Below the pieces are notes generated by a model that was not told where the DNA came from, ran no database searches, and saw nothing but the letters and a program-made list of their open reading frames with translations. A DNA stretch of 64,000 bases from Betaproteobacteria bacterium (GTDB taxonomy: Bacteria; Pseudomonadota; Gammaproteobacteria; Burkholderiales; SG8-41): the NCBI GenBank assembly GCA_016868035.1, contig VGID01000007.1:1-64000 (forward strand), read 5' to 3'. Positions 1 to 8,250 of the stretch are shown here, one piece after another. The translations under genes and the position numbers were made by a program. The stretch's first letter is position 1. The number at the start of each line of letters is the position of its first letter.

Positions 1-114
1 CACATCCCATGGTCGATCGCCACCGTGCGCCATCGCCTGGCGCGCGCCATCGCGCGCGGACTTCCGCAATGCCCGTGCTGCGGAAAACCGTACCGGCGGG
101 CAGCCCGTGATTAG
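1..114 (+). CDS. C-terminal fragment of a hypothetical protein with a CxxC-type zinc motif (5' cut by window edge)
   Basis: An open frame enters from the window edge and ends at a TAG (112-114), giving 37 residues. It is Arg/Ala-rich and ends with CPCCGKPYRRAARD, which looks like half of a zinc ribbon behind a helical DNA-binding segment. Third codon positions are GC-rich, as in real genes here. The N-terminus is outside the window, so the family cannot be named. It could also be a chance frame. Confidence 0.35.
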   Translation, partial: HIPWSIATVRHRLARAIARGLPQCPCCGKPYRRAARD

Positions 115-283
115 GAACACAGTACGACTAAGAAGCAATGCTTTTGCATATGATTGGGGCGTTGTGACCGAGCGCCAGTCGCGAGGGCGAAATCAGCGCT
201 GAGACCTAAACGCGGTCGCATGAAGGCGCAAACCAAGCGCCTTCACAACTTTCAGCATGGAGTTCTTGGCCGCTTCCGGCCTC

Positions 284-550
284 TTAGAGATGGTTAACTG
301 ATGCTTCGACCTTCCGGGGCCGGCCGCGGCCGCGCTTGCCAACGCTGGGAAGGCCGTCGATGAACTTCGCGACCGCTTCGATGTGGAACAGTGTCTTGTC
401 GCCGACCTTGCGGTGCGCGACGGGGAAGGTTTTCCGCGAAAGGCGCGTGCGGAGGGTGCCGGGCGCAAGGCCGCACGCGTGGGCGGTCTCGTCCACGGTC
501 AGGAGGATGCGGCCGGGATAAGATTTCATCAGGATTTCGAGCGTGTTCAT
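284..550 (-). CDS. Small helix-turn-helix protein with C-terminal AT-hook
   Basis: This 88-residue protein has a predicted HTH in its middle (TVDETAHACGLAPGTLRTRL, residues about 22-41). Near the C-terminus it carries the basic sequence GKRGRGRPRK, a classic AT-hook that binds the minor groove. The ATG at 550 was chosen because an AGGA-type ribosome site lies a few bases upstream; a longer frame begins at 634. It lies 216 bp downstream of, and in the same direction as, a tyrosine recombinase. A role as recombination directionality factor or repressor of that recombinase is plausible but only inferred from position. It does not resemble a specific named excisionase. Confidence 0.7.
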   Translation of the reverse strand: MNTLEILMKSYPGRILLTVDETAHACGLAPGTLRTRLSRKTFPVAHRKVGDKTLFHIEAVAKFIDGLPSVGKRGRGRPRKVEASVNHL

Positions 551-766
551 GCGTCCTGCCTGATGTGGGTTCCCGGATCCTCGAGGCGCCCTGCCCTGCC
601 GACTTCTGCTGCCCTTGGCACGAGAGTTATCCACGCGGCGGCGCGCCGGTCCCTATTTAGACCCTGAGCGCGCTGCCGGGTGGGGAACTCGCCCCGGAGT
701 TGCGGCGAGGCCTGCCCTCGTTGCGGACAAGCCCGCCGCGGCCTGGGTTTCCGCCGACCAGACACG

Positions 767-1657
767 TTATCGTCCCAGATAAACCACCGTAATCTGCTCG
801 CGGCCGTGGCCGAGCTCGGCGGAGATAATCTCCCGCGCCTCCCGGTCGGCCGTCTTCTGGTCAGGCGTCAGTTGCTTCGAGGTCGGCCCGCCCTTCGCCG
901 GGCAGGCCCAGCCGGTCAGCTCCCGGTAGCGCTCCTGCGCGTAGTGGTGGCGATGGCCGTGCACCTTGTGGATGTCCGCCTTCACGCACTGCGCCTTGAA
1001 GCGCTGGAGCTGCCCGAAGTAGGTCATCGTCTTGGGGATCAGGCTTCCCCCGCCAGCGAGCTGCTTCGCTTCCTCCAGCACCTCGCGTTGCCCGGCGTTG
1101 CGGATCGGGATTTCGCGCTCGCGCCCGCCCTTGGTCCAGGTGTCCCTCAGCATGAGGGTCTCGCCCCGGTCGGCCCAAGCGGGTTCTATCTTGATCGACT
1201 CCTCCCGCCGCAGGCCGAAGGCGGCCTGGAGCCTGAGCGACATCGCGGTGTAGGGATCGGTGATGCGTTGCACTTGGTCCATGTTGAGCTCCTTTGCTTT
1301 CGAGTGGTTGGTGACGTAACTGCGGTCGGGGATGCCGTAAGCTTTGTTGCTGCGCGCGATGACGTTTGGCTTGCCGGTCTTCTCCGCCAGCCAGCGAAGC
1401 TCCGCCATGCGGTTCTTCAGTGTGCCGGGCGAGAGCGACTCGGCCTTCCAGCGCGCGACCAGCGCCTCCACGTGCTTGGGCTTCAAGCTCCCGACGTGCA
1501 GATGCCGGAAGCCCATCTCGTGGAGCTGGTTGGCGATGAGATCGAGGATGCGCTCGCGGTTCGCCTGCGTCGCGTAGCTGCCATCCCGGTTGCGATGGCA
1601 CAGTTGCTTCAGCTCGTAGTTCAAGTCCTTCATCCGTTCCTTTCTGGCTGGCGCCAT
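767..1657 (-). CDS. Tyrosine recombinase / phage-type integrase
   Basis: The protein is 296 residues with an N-terminal SAM-like core-binding half and a C-terminal catalytic half. Visible catalytic residues are Arg150 (in FGLRREES), Lys in TKGGRERE, His233 and Arg236 in HGHRHHYA, His284 in ELGHGREQ and the nucleophile Tyr293 in VVYLGR. It resembles the small 'integrase domain' proteins found on proteobacterial integrative elements. The ATG at 1657 has an AAAGGA site 7 bases upstream; an alternative ATG at 1633 also has a good site. No phage structural genes and no duplicated attachment sequence were seen nearby, so the element boundaries are unknown. Confidence 0.85.
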   Translation of the reverse strand: MAPARKERMKDLNYELKQLCHRNRDGSYATQANRERILDLIANQLHEMGFRHLHVGSLKPKHVEALVARWKAESLSPGTLKNRMAELRWLAEKTGKPNVIARSNKAYGIPDRSYVTNHSKAKELNMDQVQRITDPYTAMSLRLQAAFGLRREESIKIEPAWADRGETLMLRDTWTKGGREREIPIRNAGQREVLEEAKQLAGGGSLIPKTMTYFGQLQRFKAQCVKADIHKVHGHRHHYAQERYRELTGWACPAKGGPTSKQLTPDQKTADREAREIISAELGHGREQITVVYLGR

Positions 1658-2635
1658 TTCGTTTCCTTTCCGTTTGTCCTGGTGTGTGCTGCGCTTCGGT
1701 AAGTGTTTCTGTCCGTCTCGCCTGCCGCGGCAGGACGAGAGCTACGAGGGACGCGGGACACCACTCCCGTTTGTGCCGTTGGTTTGCTGCTTGCCACCGC
1801 GGCACGCGGTATTGGCTTCGATGGCGTTCCCGGTTGGGAGAAGGCGTCCATCGAGGTGAGCCATTGACCCAGGGCTCAGGGGAGCGCCAGCGGGGCGCAG
1901 GAGCGAACGTCGCCCGTCGGGAACGGACAAGGGAACGGACCGCGCACGGTCGCTACGGGATGACGGGTCAGGGGCCCGTCGGGGGGATGACGACGACGGG
2001 CCAGGGAACCCGTCACTCGCGACGATCACTGCGCCAGCGACTGGTAACTCGTTGATCGCTGGGCCATGCTGCGCGTCGTCACTAGCAGCTCGCGCTGTCC
2101 AGTGACGACGCGTGCGGCTGGCGCAGGGATCGACTCAGAGCTCGTGGAAAGCGAGCGCACATTGGCCCAGGAGGGCCTTGGTGGGATGGCAACGAAAAGT
2201 CCGGCGCGCGACGGGCACGGGCGGGACCACGGGACGAACGAATTTCGCGTCGCTGACGCGGCCTCTGCCGGAAACGGCAGTCGAGCTGCGGCAGCGCGAC
2301 GAAAAGATTGCGGACTATGCCACGTCTGCCGTCAGCGGCCTTGGAAGCGGAATCGCAAGATATTCGAGGACATCGTGTCGGCCGCTCTACGCGTCACCGG
2401 GGGTCGCACCCGCAAGCGGGGCGCGTCGTACGGCGGAAGAGGGGCCCCGGTGACATTGCGGGGATCTGACCCCGGAGACGCGCATGGGATCGGCATGCAC
2501 ACGACGCGCCCACGATCGGCTCCACGGTCGCATCCCATGAATGGGCCCCTGCTCCGCGTTCCGCCGATCCGTGCTCCGCCCCTCGACGCGCGCAGCTCAG
2601 CGGTGTCAGTCGTCACTTCTTACGGCGGTGGCCCA
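1658..2635. other. Gene-free accessory stretch
   Basis: I see no gene here. Open frames on both strands are GC-rich artefacts without recognisable domains or ribosome sites. The stretch contains an imperfect inverted repeat around 1960-2012 (GACGGGTC arms) and several CGACG/CGTCG-rich palindromic pieces, which look like degraded repeat or attachment DNA next to the recombinase. Confidence 0.5.
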
Positions 2636-3010
2636 CTACTCTTCGCCGATCGGCAACGAGCGGACGCGAACCCGCGATTCCTCGAACACGATGATGGCGC
2701 CTTCCTGCACGAGCTTCTCCAGCGCAGGGAGGTTGGCCGTCAGCAGCGCGACCTGTCGCTCGGGGCGTCGGTCAGCGCCGCGCCGAAACAGGATCACCGA
2801 TGGCTTGCGTTCCTGCCTCAAGGCAAGCAGCGTGCCGAAATCGGTGTCCGCTGACACAATGGTCCGGTCTTCCTGAGCGGCGCGGAAAAAGACTTGCTCG
2901 TCTTCTGCCGCCTGCATTCCATAGTCCCGCACGTGGACGGCGTCATGCCCGTTTCGCCGCAGCCCTTCCGCCACGATGGGTGACAGGGCGTTATCCACCA
3001 GAAATCTCAC
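2636..3010 (-). CDS. DUF5615 PIN-like toxin of a DUF5615/DUF433 toxin-antitoxin pair
   Basis: This 124-residue protein has the DUF5615 (Mut7-C/PIN-like) pattern: an N-terminal strand ending in Asp6-Asn7 (FLVDNALSP), then HVRDYG, then the acidic strand VSADTDFGT with Asp55 and Asp57. These acidic residues are the expected metal ligands of a PIN-type ribonuclease. Translation begins at a GTG (3010) that overlaps the stop codon of the upstream DUF433 gene in the sequence GTGA, so the two genes are translationally coupled. Family knowledge predicts an RNase toxin neutralised by the DUF433 partner; activity here is untested. Confidence 0.85.
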   Translation of the reverse strand: MRFLVDNALSPIVAEGLRRNGHDAVHVRDYGMQAAEDEQVFFRAAQEDRTIVSADTDFGTLLALRQERKPSVILFRRGADRRPERQVALLTANLPALEKLVQEGAIIVFEESRVRVRSLPIGEE

Positions 3011-3234
3011 GGGGCCGCCAGTGGCAGCTCGCGCTCTCTCACTGCTTCCGCGGCATATTGCAGGGCTTCATGGATATCCGCGGCCTCGAGGTCCGGATAG
3101 GCTTTAAGAATGTCCGCCTCGGTCATCCCGTCGGCCACCATGCCGACGACCGTGGCCACCGGAATACGCAAGCCGCGAACGCACGGCACCCCACCCATCT
3201 GCTTGGGATTGACGGTAATGCGAGTGAACTTCAT
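3007..3234 (-). CDS. DUF433 antitoxin
   Basis: This is a 75-residue DUF433 protein with the family signature [18 protein letters not shown] near the N-terminus, followed by a helix-turn-helix-like helical part ([19 protein letters not shown]). DUF433 proteins usually sit immediately upstream of DUF5615 toxins and act as antitoxin and autoregulator. The ATG at 3234 was preferred because family members start just before the FTRITVNP strand and a GGTGA lies 5 bases upstream; an in-frame ATG at 3246 is possible. Confidence 0.85.
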   Translation of the reverse strand: MKFTRITVNPKQMGGVPCVRGLRIPVATVVGMVADGMTEADILKAYPDLEAADIHEALQYAAEAVRERELPLAAP

Positions 3235-3610
3235 GACATTCACCATTCAACCAAAGTGTCTGAATGGAGATTCTACCCCGGTACGGTCAACGATCGCTGG
3301 CGCAGCGAGGCCGCCGAGAATCTCCGGCAAGCCGACCACGATGAGCTACATTGAAGACCTAAGACGCTTAGCGCGTCGCCGGGCTTACCTACCCCCTCCC
3401 TCTGGTCCCTCCCCCTGAGGGGGCGAGAGGAAATTCAGCGCTACGCGAAATGAGGATGCCGCGTGTCCCCGACCTTGCGGTCCGCGCAGTGGGGTCAGCA
3501 GGGCTGACCTGAAGGGGCTTGCTGCGCTCTTGGGCGCTGCAAAAGCAGCCAAGGGCGATGACGTAACGGACATCAACCGGGCTGAACACACAGCCATCTA
3601 ATCGCTGAAC
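3235..3610. other. Intergenic stretch without a clear gene
   Basis: This lies between the toxin-antitoxin operon and the repeat array. It contains a C-rich/G-rich hairpin near 3400-3425 (CCCCCTGAGGGGG). No supported coding region was found. Confidence 0.4.
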
Positions 3611-3830
3611 GAGTGACGGCTGACGACTGATAACTGACGACATCTGAAACCCTGTTGCGGCGCGGCCGCCGTTGCCGTCAGTCGTCAGTAACGTTAGTGG
3701 CGTCAGTCGTCACCGCTTGCCGTCAGGCGGCTGTCGTCAGTAGCGATAGCGGCATCAGTCGTCACCTGTTGAGGCGATAGCCTCCCGTCGTCAGTCGTCA
3801 GTAGCGTCAAGCGGCGTCAGTCGTCACCCT
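3611..3830. repeat. Array of GTCAGTCGTCA-type short repeats (REP-like)
   Basis: At least three copies of a roughly 34-42 bp unit lie here. A unit reads GTCGTCAGTAGCGATAGCGG followed by CATCAGTCGTCACC. Copies are near 3674-3715, 3733-3767 and 3787-3828, with a degenerate reverse-oriented piece at 3614-3640. The same unit recurs at 5222-5297, inside uvrC and at 14040-14207. Spacing between units is short and irregular, so this is not a CRISPR. A REP-associated transposase gene begins about 200 bp away. Confidence 0.8.
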
Positions 3831-4036
3831 CTCCTGCCTTTCTATGCCGTCACTTTTCTAAAGTCAAGACCATCGGGTGCCAGGCGCAAGATTCCACAGG
3901 TAGCTCCCGCCCGTTGGCGTGCGATGCGCCCGGGCGGGTGCCCCGGTGGACTGCTGTTGCACGCTTTGGCGATAGCCAAGCGGCGAGCACGAGGTATGCC
4001 GACTTCCAAGCTGCGGGCGCGCGAATGAATATCCCG

Positions 4037-4792
4037 TCACTGCCTCATTCCCGTCAGCGGGACGGGTGATTTGCCGCGCCGGAAATCGTGGTCTGTCCCT
4101 GGGGTTTCGGATACCTGCGGCCGTCCTGGCCTGCGGGGTGTTGCGCGCAACTTGAGCGCTCTCTCGATCTCCTCTCGGAAGCGGCTGCTGCCGATCGCGT
4201 AGCCGCCGTGGGTTGACACGCGGATCTCGCGCAATAGCTGCTGATCGAGTTCGGTCGCGAACAGTTCGCGATATGCAGCTTGGCGCTTCTCGTCATCGGA
4301 ACCTAATGCCAGATACTCACCGTGCGGGGCGAGCCAGGAAACCGGCTTTCCCGCGGCGTTTGCCGCATGGCTGCTCCAACGATACTCGATGGGATCCTTC
4401 ACCATGTTCGCCCGCACCGGGTTCAGCTCGATATAGCGATAGCAGCCCAGCAGGTAGTGCTCGGTCTGCACGAGGCTTGAGCGAAACCTCCCCTCCCACA
4501 GCGAGCCGCTCCGTCGGTAGGTGCGATTCACGTACTGCACATATCTCTGGCCGAGAAACTTCATGAGCAGCGATGGCCCCTGCTCCAGCTCTGAAGTGAG
4601 CAGCAGGTGAAAGTGGTTGGTCATCAGCACGTAGGCGTGCAGCGCGCAGCGGAAGCGCTTGGACAACTGCGCCAGATGATCGAGGAAGAAGAGGCAGTCG
4701 TCGTCAGCGAAGAAGCACGCCTGCCGATTGTTCCCGCGCTGGATGATGTGCACGGGAAAACCGGCGGCCTGCAGGCGCTGGCGACGGGGCAT
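4037..4792 (-). CDS. rayT: REP-associated tyrosine transposase (Y1_Tnp/RayT family)
   Basis: The protein is 251 residues. It carries the HUH motif His60-Phe-His62 in MTNHFHLLL, and the candidate nucleophile tyrosine in GCYRYIELNPVRANM (Tyr118 or Tyr120). It opens with the usual PRRQRLQAAGFPVHIIQRGN segment of these proteins, which are domesticated relatives of IS200/IS605 transposases. RayT proteins are known to bind, cleave and probably mobilise REP hairpins. Repeat arrays lie on both sides (3611-3830 and 5222-5297), which fits a REP-plus-RayT unit. The C-terminal 60 residues are basic and less conserved. Confidence 0.9.
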   Translation of the reverse strand: MPRRQRLQAAGFPVHIIQRGNNRQACFFADDDCLFFLDHLAQLSKRFRCALHAYVLMTNHFHLLLTSELEQGPSLLMKFLGQRYVQYVNRTYRRSGSLWEGRFRSSLVQTEHYLLGCYRYIELNPVRANMVKDPIEYRWSSHAANAAGKPVSWLAPHGEYLALGSDDEKRQAAYRELFATELDQQLLREIRVSTHGGYAIGSSRFREEIERALKLRATPRRPGRPQVSETPGTDHDFRRGKSPVPLTGMRQ

Positions 4793-4920
4793 GGGACATC
4801 GCGCGATTCATCGTCGATGACCCTAGAACGCACCACTCCTGGAACGGTGGACGAACAGCCTGTGGAAAAGCGCGTTAACCTATTGAACGGCAACCTCTTT
4901 CAATAGGGTCTGTCCCCATT

Positions 4921-5214
4921 CATTCCCCTGCAGCCTTTCCGAGTCAAGAGACGTTCGGACTTACGGCCCAGATCAGGCGGGCGGCGGTTTCCGTGCCTTC
5001 CAACATCGCTGAAGGCGCAGCCAGGAACTCCTCGGGAGAGCTGGTGCAGTTCCTCGGAATTGCCTGCGGCTCGATTGCGGAGCTTGAAACCCAACTCGAG
5101 CTCGCCGTTCGGCTGGGCTACCTAAAGGCGGATGCCGCTTCCGTCACGCAGTCCAACCGCGTCGGGATGTTGGCGAGGACGCTCCGCAAGTCCCGGAGAA
5201 ACCGGGAAATTTGA
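4921..5214 (+). pseudogene. 5'-truncated four-helix-bundle (23S rRNA intervening-sequence family) gene
   Basis: Reading continuously from about 4930, the frame gives SQETFGLTAQIRRAAVSVPS, then NIAEG, then a helical tail ending at TGA 5212-5214. This matches the four-helix-bundle family with its RRAAVSVPSNIAEG signature. Intact members have about 25 more residues starting with Met at the N-terminus. Here the frame runs upstream into DNA flanking the transposase (an AGGGTCTGTCCCC sequence at 4905-4917) without a start codon in the expected place. The GTG at 4993 could initiate a shorter product, but that would drop the first helix. It is most likely a remnant cut by insertion of the transposase element. 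Confidence 0.65.
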
Positions 5215-5221
5215 CAGCCTT

Positions 5222-5297
5222 TCGTCAGTCGTCACCTCGTCAGTCGTCATCTCTGCCGCCGTCAGTCCTCAGTAGCGAAGCGGCGTCAGTCGTCACT
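5222..5297. repeat. Second array of GTCAGTCGTCA-type repeats
   Basis: The core GTCAGTCGTCA occurs at about 5224 and 5239, and a fuller unit with the AGTAGCGAAGCGGCGTCAGT middle runs to 5297. It ends 12 bp before tRNA-Cys. It is the same family and orientation as the 3674-3828 copies. Confidence 0.8.
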
Positions 5298-5308
5298 TTT
5301 TGAAGTGC

Positions 5309-5382
5309 TGGAGGCGGGGGTCGGAATCGAACCGGCGTCCACGGCTTTGCAGGCCGCTGCATGACCACTCTGCCACCCCGCC
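5309..5382 (-). tRNA. tRNA-Cys (GCA)
   Basis: The minus strand folds as a cloverleaf: acceptor GGCGGGG pairing with CCCCGCC, discriminator U and encoded CCA, T-loop GGTTCGATTCC, and anticodon GCA (complement of 5348-5350) in the loop CTGCAAA. Length is 74 nt. It is the second tRNA of a Gly-Cys pair. Confidence 0.95.
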
Positions 5383-5401
5383 GCGTCGCACAGGAAGAAC
5401 T

Positions 5402-5444
5402 AAAAAGGGAAAGCGAAGCGAGGTGCCTCGCTTCGCTTTCCCTT
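5402..5444 (-). terminator. Perfect 19-bp hairpin with T-run between the two tRNAs
   Basis: Positions 5405-5423 and 5426-5444 are perfectly complementary with a 2-nt loop. On the minus strand the hairpin follows tRNA-Gly and is followed by TTTTTAG, the form of a Rho-independent terminator. It lies upstream of tRNA-Cys, so it may separate or attenuate transcription of the pair. Confidence 0.6.
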
Positions 5445-5450
5445 GAATTC

Positions 5451-5526
5451 TGGAGCGGGAAACGAGTCTCGAACTCGCGACCTCAACCTTGGCAAGGTTG
5501 CGCTCTACCAACTGAGCTATTCCCGC
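5451..5526 (-). tRNA. tRNA-Gly (GCC)
   Basis: The minus strand gives acceptor GCGGGAA pairing with TTCCCGC, D-arm AGCTCAGTTGGTAGAGC, anticodon GCC in the loop CTTGCCAAG, T-arm GAGTTCGAGACTC and encoded CCA. Length is 76 nt. It is transcribed toward tRNA-Cys. Confidence 0.95.
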
Positions 5527-5653
5527 GTTGCCTGGCCAAAAAATTATAGGTCAGCGCTGCCTGCCCTGGCAAGTTGCGGCCTGCCCGAGGTCCCGATGCC
5601 CGGATTTCGGAGGGGGCACCAAGCGAGTCGCCAACAGCATGAATGCCACGCGC

Positions 5654-6613
5654 TCACTCGGCCGTCATTCCCGCGAGTTTCGCGATTTTGGTCCACTTGC
5701 CGATCTCTTCCTCGATGAACTTGCCCCACTGCGCGGGCGTGCTGCCCACGACATCGGAGCCCATCTTGTTCATGCGCTCCCTGAAATCGGGAGCCTGCAC
5801 GATGCGCACGACTCCCCGGTTCAGGCGTTCGATGATTGGCCGCGGCGTGTTGCGCGGCGCGAACATGCCGGTCCAGATCACCGCGTGGTAGCCGGGCACG
5901 CCCGACTCCGCGATGGTGGGAAAATCGGGAAGGAACGCCGAGCGCTGCGCGCCGCCGATGCCGAGCCCGCGCAGTTTGCCGGCTCTGATATGCGGCAGCG
6001 AGGCCACCGCGCCGGCGATCGCCATTTGCACCTGGCCTCCGAGCAGATCGATGAGCATCGGCCCAGAGCCCTTGTAAGGGATATGCACAATGTCGGCGCC
6101 GGTCATCGCCTTGAACAGCTCCATGGGCAGCGCCACCGCATTCGAGCTCGAACCGTAATTCAGCTTGCCGGGGCGCGCCTTGACGTAATCCACCAGCTCC
6201 GTCACCGATTTCACCGGCACCGTGGGATGCACCACCAGCAGCAGTTGCTGGCTGGCGGTCTGCGTGATCGGCGCGAAATCCTTCAACGTGTCGTACGGCA
6301 GCTTCTTTCCGAGCGCGACGTTGATCGCATGGCTGCTCGACACGATGATCAGCGTGTAGCCGTCGGGGGCCGACTTGGCCACGATGTCGGAGCCCGCGAT
6401 ACCGTCCACGGCGGCCCGATTGTCGACGACCACGCTCTGGCCGAGCTCGTCCGAAAGACGCACCGCGATCATCCGTGCGAGGGTATCGGTACCGCCGCCG
6501 GGCGCGAACGGGACGATGAGCCGCACGGACTTGGTCGGATAACCCTGGGCAAACGCGCCGACATCGGCCAGACAGAATATTCCCAGGAAAGCGCTCAGCA
6601 GGAGACGGATCAT
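5654..6613 (-). CDS. Bug/TctC-family tripartite tricarboxylate transporter binding protein
   Basis: The product is 319 residues with a signal peptide (MIRLLLSAFLGIFCLADVGA, then FAQ) and the mature start YPTKSVRLIVPFAPGGGTD, the hallmark of Bug proteins. Later family segments are visible: PDGYTLIIV, GKLNYGSSS, HIPYKGSGP and LPDFPTIAESG. It is an extracytoplasmic receptor for a carboxylated solute. The start at 6613 has a GAGGAGG site 5 bases upstream. It follows the PrpD-family gene by 31 bp in the same direction. No TctA/TctB membrane subunits are seen, which is common for orphan Bug genes. The ligand cannot be read from sequence; the neighbours suggest a di- or tricarboxylate. Confidence 0.9.
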   Translation of the reverse strand: MIRLLLSAFLGIFCLADVGAFAQGYPTKSVRLIVPFAPGGGTDTLARMIAVRLSDELGQSVVVDNRAAVDGIAGSDIVAKSAPDGYTLIIVSSSHAINVALGKKLPYDTLKDFAPITQTASQQLLLVVHPTVPVKSVTELVDYVKARPGKLNYGSSSNAVALPMELFKAMTGADIVHIPYKGSGPMLIDLLGGQVQMAIAGAVASLPHIRAGKLRGLGIGGAQRSAFLPDFPTIAESGVPGYHAVIWTGMFAPRNTPRPIIERLNRGVVRIVQAPDFRERMNKMGSDVVGSTPAQWGKFIEEEIGKWTKIAKLAGMTAE

Positions 6614-6644
6614 GGTGTCCTCCTCGGCGGAATGTCGCGGACGC

Positions 6645-8078
6645 TCATCGCCCGCACAACGCCCGTGCGAATTCGCGGGCGCTGAGCCGGTCCATATCGA
6701 GCACCGCATCGCGAATCTGTCCGGCGCGGCTGCGCGACACGACGAGCCCGGCGTTTTGCCAGAATTTCGCCGTGATCTCGTCGCCGGTCAGTGCGCGTTC
6801 CCCCGCCCCGCGGTTGACCGGCTCATGGTGCCTGAACTCGCGACCATCCCGGGTGGCGACGACCACGCCGCCGGAGAAATACCTGGGGAAGGTGGCGTGG
6901 GGGTCGACCTGGCACTTCACCTTCTGCGCGAGCCCGAGGATCTCCGCGTCGGCCAGCGCATCGCTTTCCAGCTCGGCCAGCCCGAAACGCCCGCGCACGA
7001 AGCATGCCGCGACCACGAACTGCGCGCTGAACTTGGCATCGTAGCTGCTGGCGGGCTTGAGCTTGTTCGCCTCCGGCTCGGCGACGAGATGCAGCGTCTC
7101 CCGCGGCAGCAGCGCGTGGATGCGCTCGATATCAGCGGCCTTCAGGCCGTGCTTGCGCCCGAGCTCGAGCGCGGAATCCGCGCAAGCATGGAGCAGATGG
7201 CAGATCGGGAAGGGCTTTACCGCAGTCGCGGCGACTTCCCATGTTTCACCAAGGCCCGCGGTGATTTTCGCGTAATCGACTTCGGCCTCCTGCTCGTGCA
7301 GATGGCTCTTGAACAGCGCAAAGCGGCCCTCGTAAGCGCGCGACGGGCCGATGAAGCCGCCTCTCGCGAGACTCGCCGCGGTGATGCCCGCGACGCCGGC
7401 CCATCCCGGGTGCATGCGCTTGTTCCACGCGCCCTCCTCGAGAAACTCCTGGCTCGCCGCCGCAGTGCTGCCGGCGATGCCCTGCGCCATCATCAGTTGC
7501 CGCGCGCTCAAGCCCTGCAGCCAGCCTGCCTGCAGCGCGCAGGAGAAATGGCCGGCGATACCGGTCGGGTGAAAACCGAATCGGTGGAAGCCGCCCTTTG
7601 CCGCCATGCCCAGGCGGGTGACGACCTCGACTCCCAGGACATAACCGGCGAGGAGATCGCTTCCGCTCGCGCCGACATGCTCCGCGACGCCGAACGCGCA
7701 TGGCAGCGCGCTGGCGGTCGGATGCACGATGGCGTCGATGTGCGTGTCGTCGTAGTCCAGCCCATGCACCAGCACGCCATTCATCAAGACCGCATCGCGC
7801 AACGGCAGCCGCTGCGTCATGCCGATCACCGAGCAGTTGCCCCCTTCCGCCAGCGTGCTGATCCCGGACAGCGTGCGGTGCGCAAAATCATAGTGCGTCG
7901 AAGCAAGCGCGATTCCCACCGCATCAAGGATCAGGTACTTGGCCCGCTCGCGCGCCTTCACGGGAATCGCGTCATAAGCGAAGCCCGCGGCGAACTCGGC
8001 GAGCCGCAAAGAAACCGGCGCAGCACCGAGCGCATCGGCGGGCTCGTCCCTGGTGACCGTTCTCAGCTGGAGGTTCAT
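6645..8078 (-). CDS. MmgE/PrpD family protein
   Basis: This 477-residue protein belongs to the MmgE/PrpD superfamily, which includes 2-methylcitrate dehydratase and cis-aconitate decarboxylase. Visible family segments include ILDAVGIALAS, VHGLDYDDTH, HPTASALPCAFG, GYVLGVEVVTRLG and the GFHPTGIAGHF region. It starts at an ATG with GAGGGA 5 bases upstream. It is first in a two-gene unit with the Bug protein and is divergent from a flavoprotein dehydrogenase. A dehydratase or isomerase step on a branched di- or tricarboxylate is the likely role; the exact substrate is unknown. It is not a clear PrpD, because prpB and prpC are absent. Confidence 0.85.
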   Translation of the reverse strand: MNLQLRTVTRDEPADALGAAPVSLRLAEFAAGFAYDAIPVKARERAKYLILDAVGIALASTHYDFAHRTLSGISTLAEGGNCSVIGMTQRLPLRDAVLMNGVLVHGLDYDDTHIDAIVHPTASALPCAFGVAEHVGASGSDLLAGYVLGVEVVTRLGMAAKGGFHRFGFHPTGIAGHFSCALQAGWLQGLSARQLMMAQGIAGSTAAASQEFLEEGAWNKRMHPGWAGVAGITAASLARGGFIGPSRAYEGRFALFKSHLHEQEAEVDYAKITAGLGETWEVAATAVKPFPICHLLHACADSALELGRKHGLKAADIERIHALLPRETLHLVAEPEANKLKPASSYDAKFSAQFVVAACFVRGRFGLAELESDALADAEILGLAQKVKCQVDPHATFPRYFSGGVVVATRDGREFRHHEPVNRGAGERALTGDEITAKFWQNAGLVVSRSRAGQIRDAVLDMDRLSAREFARALCGR

Positions 8079-8250
8079 CTATCCCTCGTGGGCCCGCCCG
8101 ACAACACAATACCGGGAACGCGGCATATTCGTATCGCTCAAGGTTCCCGCTCGAAAGATTACTCCAACGCGGTACGTTCGGCCAGTCCCTGACGCGCTGT
8201 TTCGCTTGCCGCTTCCCCGGGCCGCAGAGTAAACTGCCGCGTCATCAAGT

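Noticed and set aside
628..640. DnaA box (TTATCCACG) suggesting an origin
   Set aside because: It is a single near-match with no cluster, no AT-rich unwinding region and no dnaA or parAB genes nearby.
2066..2854. Plus-strand open frame near the toxin gene
   Set aside because: It is Arg/Gly/Ser-rich, overlaps the DUF5615 gene on the other strand, and has no recognisable motif or ribosome site.
3611..3830. CRISPR-like array
   Set aside because: Units are not evenly spaced, there are no unique spacers of constant length, no cas genes are present, and the same unit occurs singly elsewhere.
284..5297. Complete prophage or integrative element using tRNA-Cys as attachment site
   Set aside because: No phage or conjugation genes are present, and I found no repeat of the tRNA 3' end near the recombinase.
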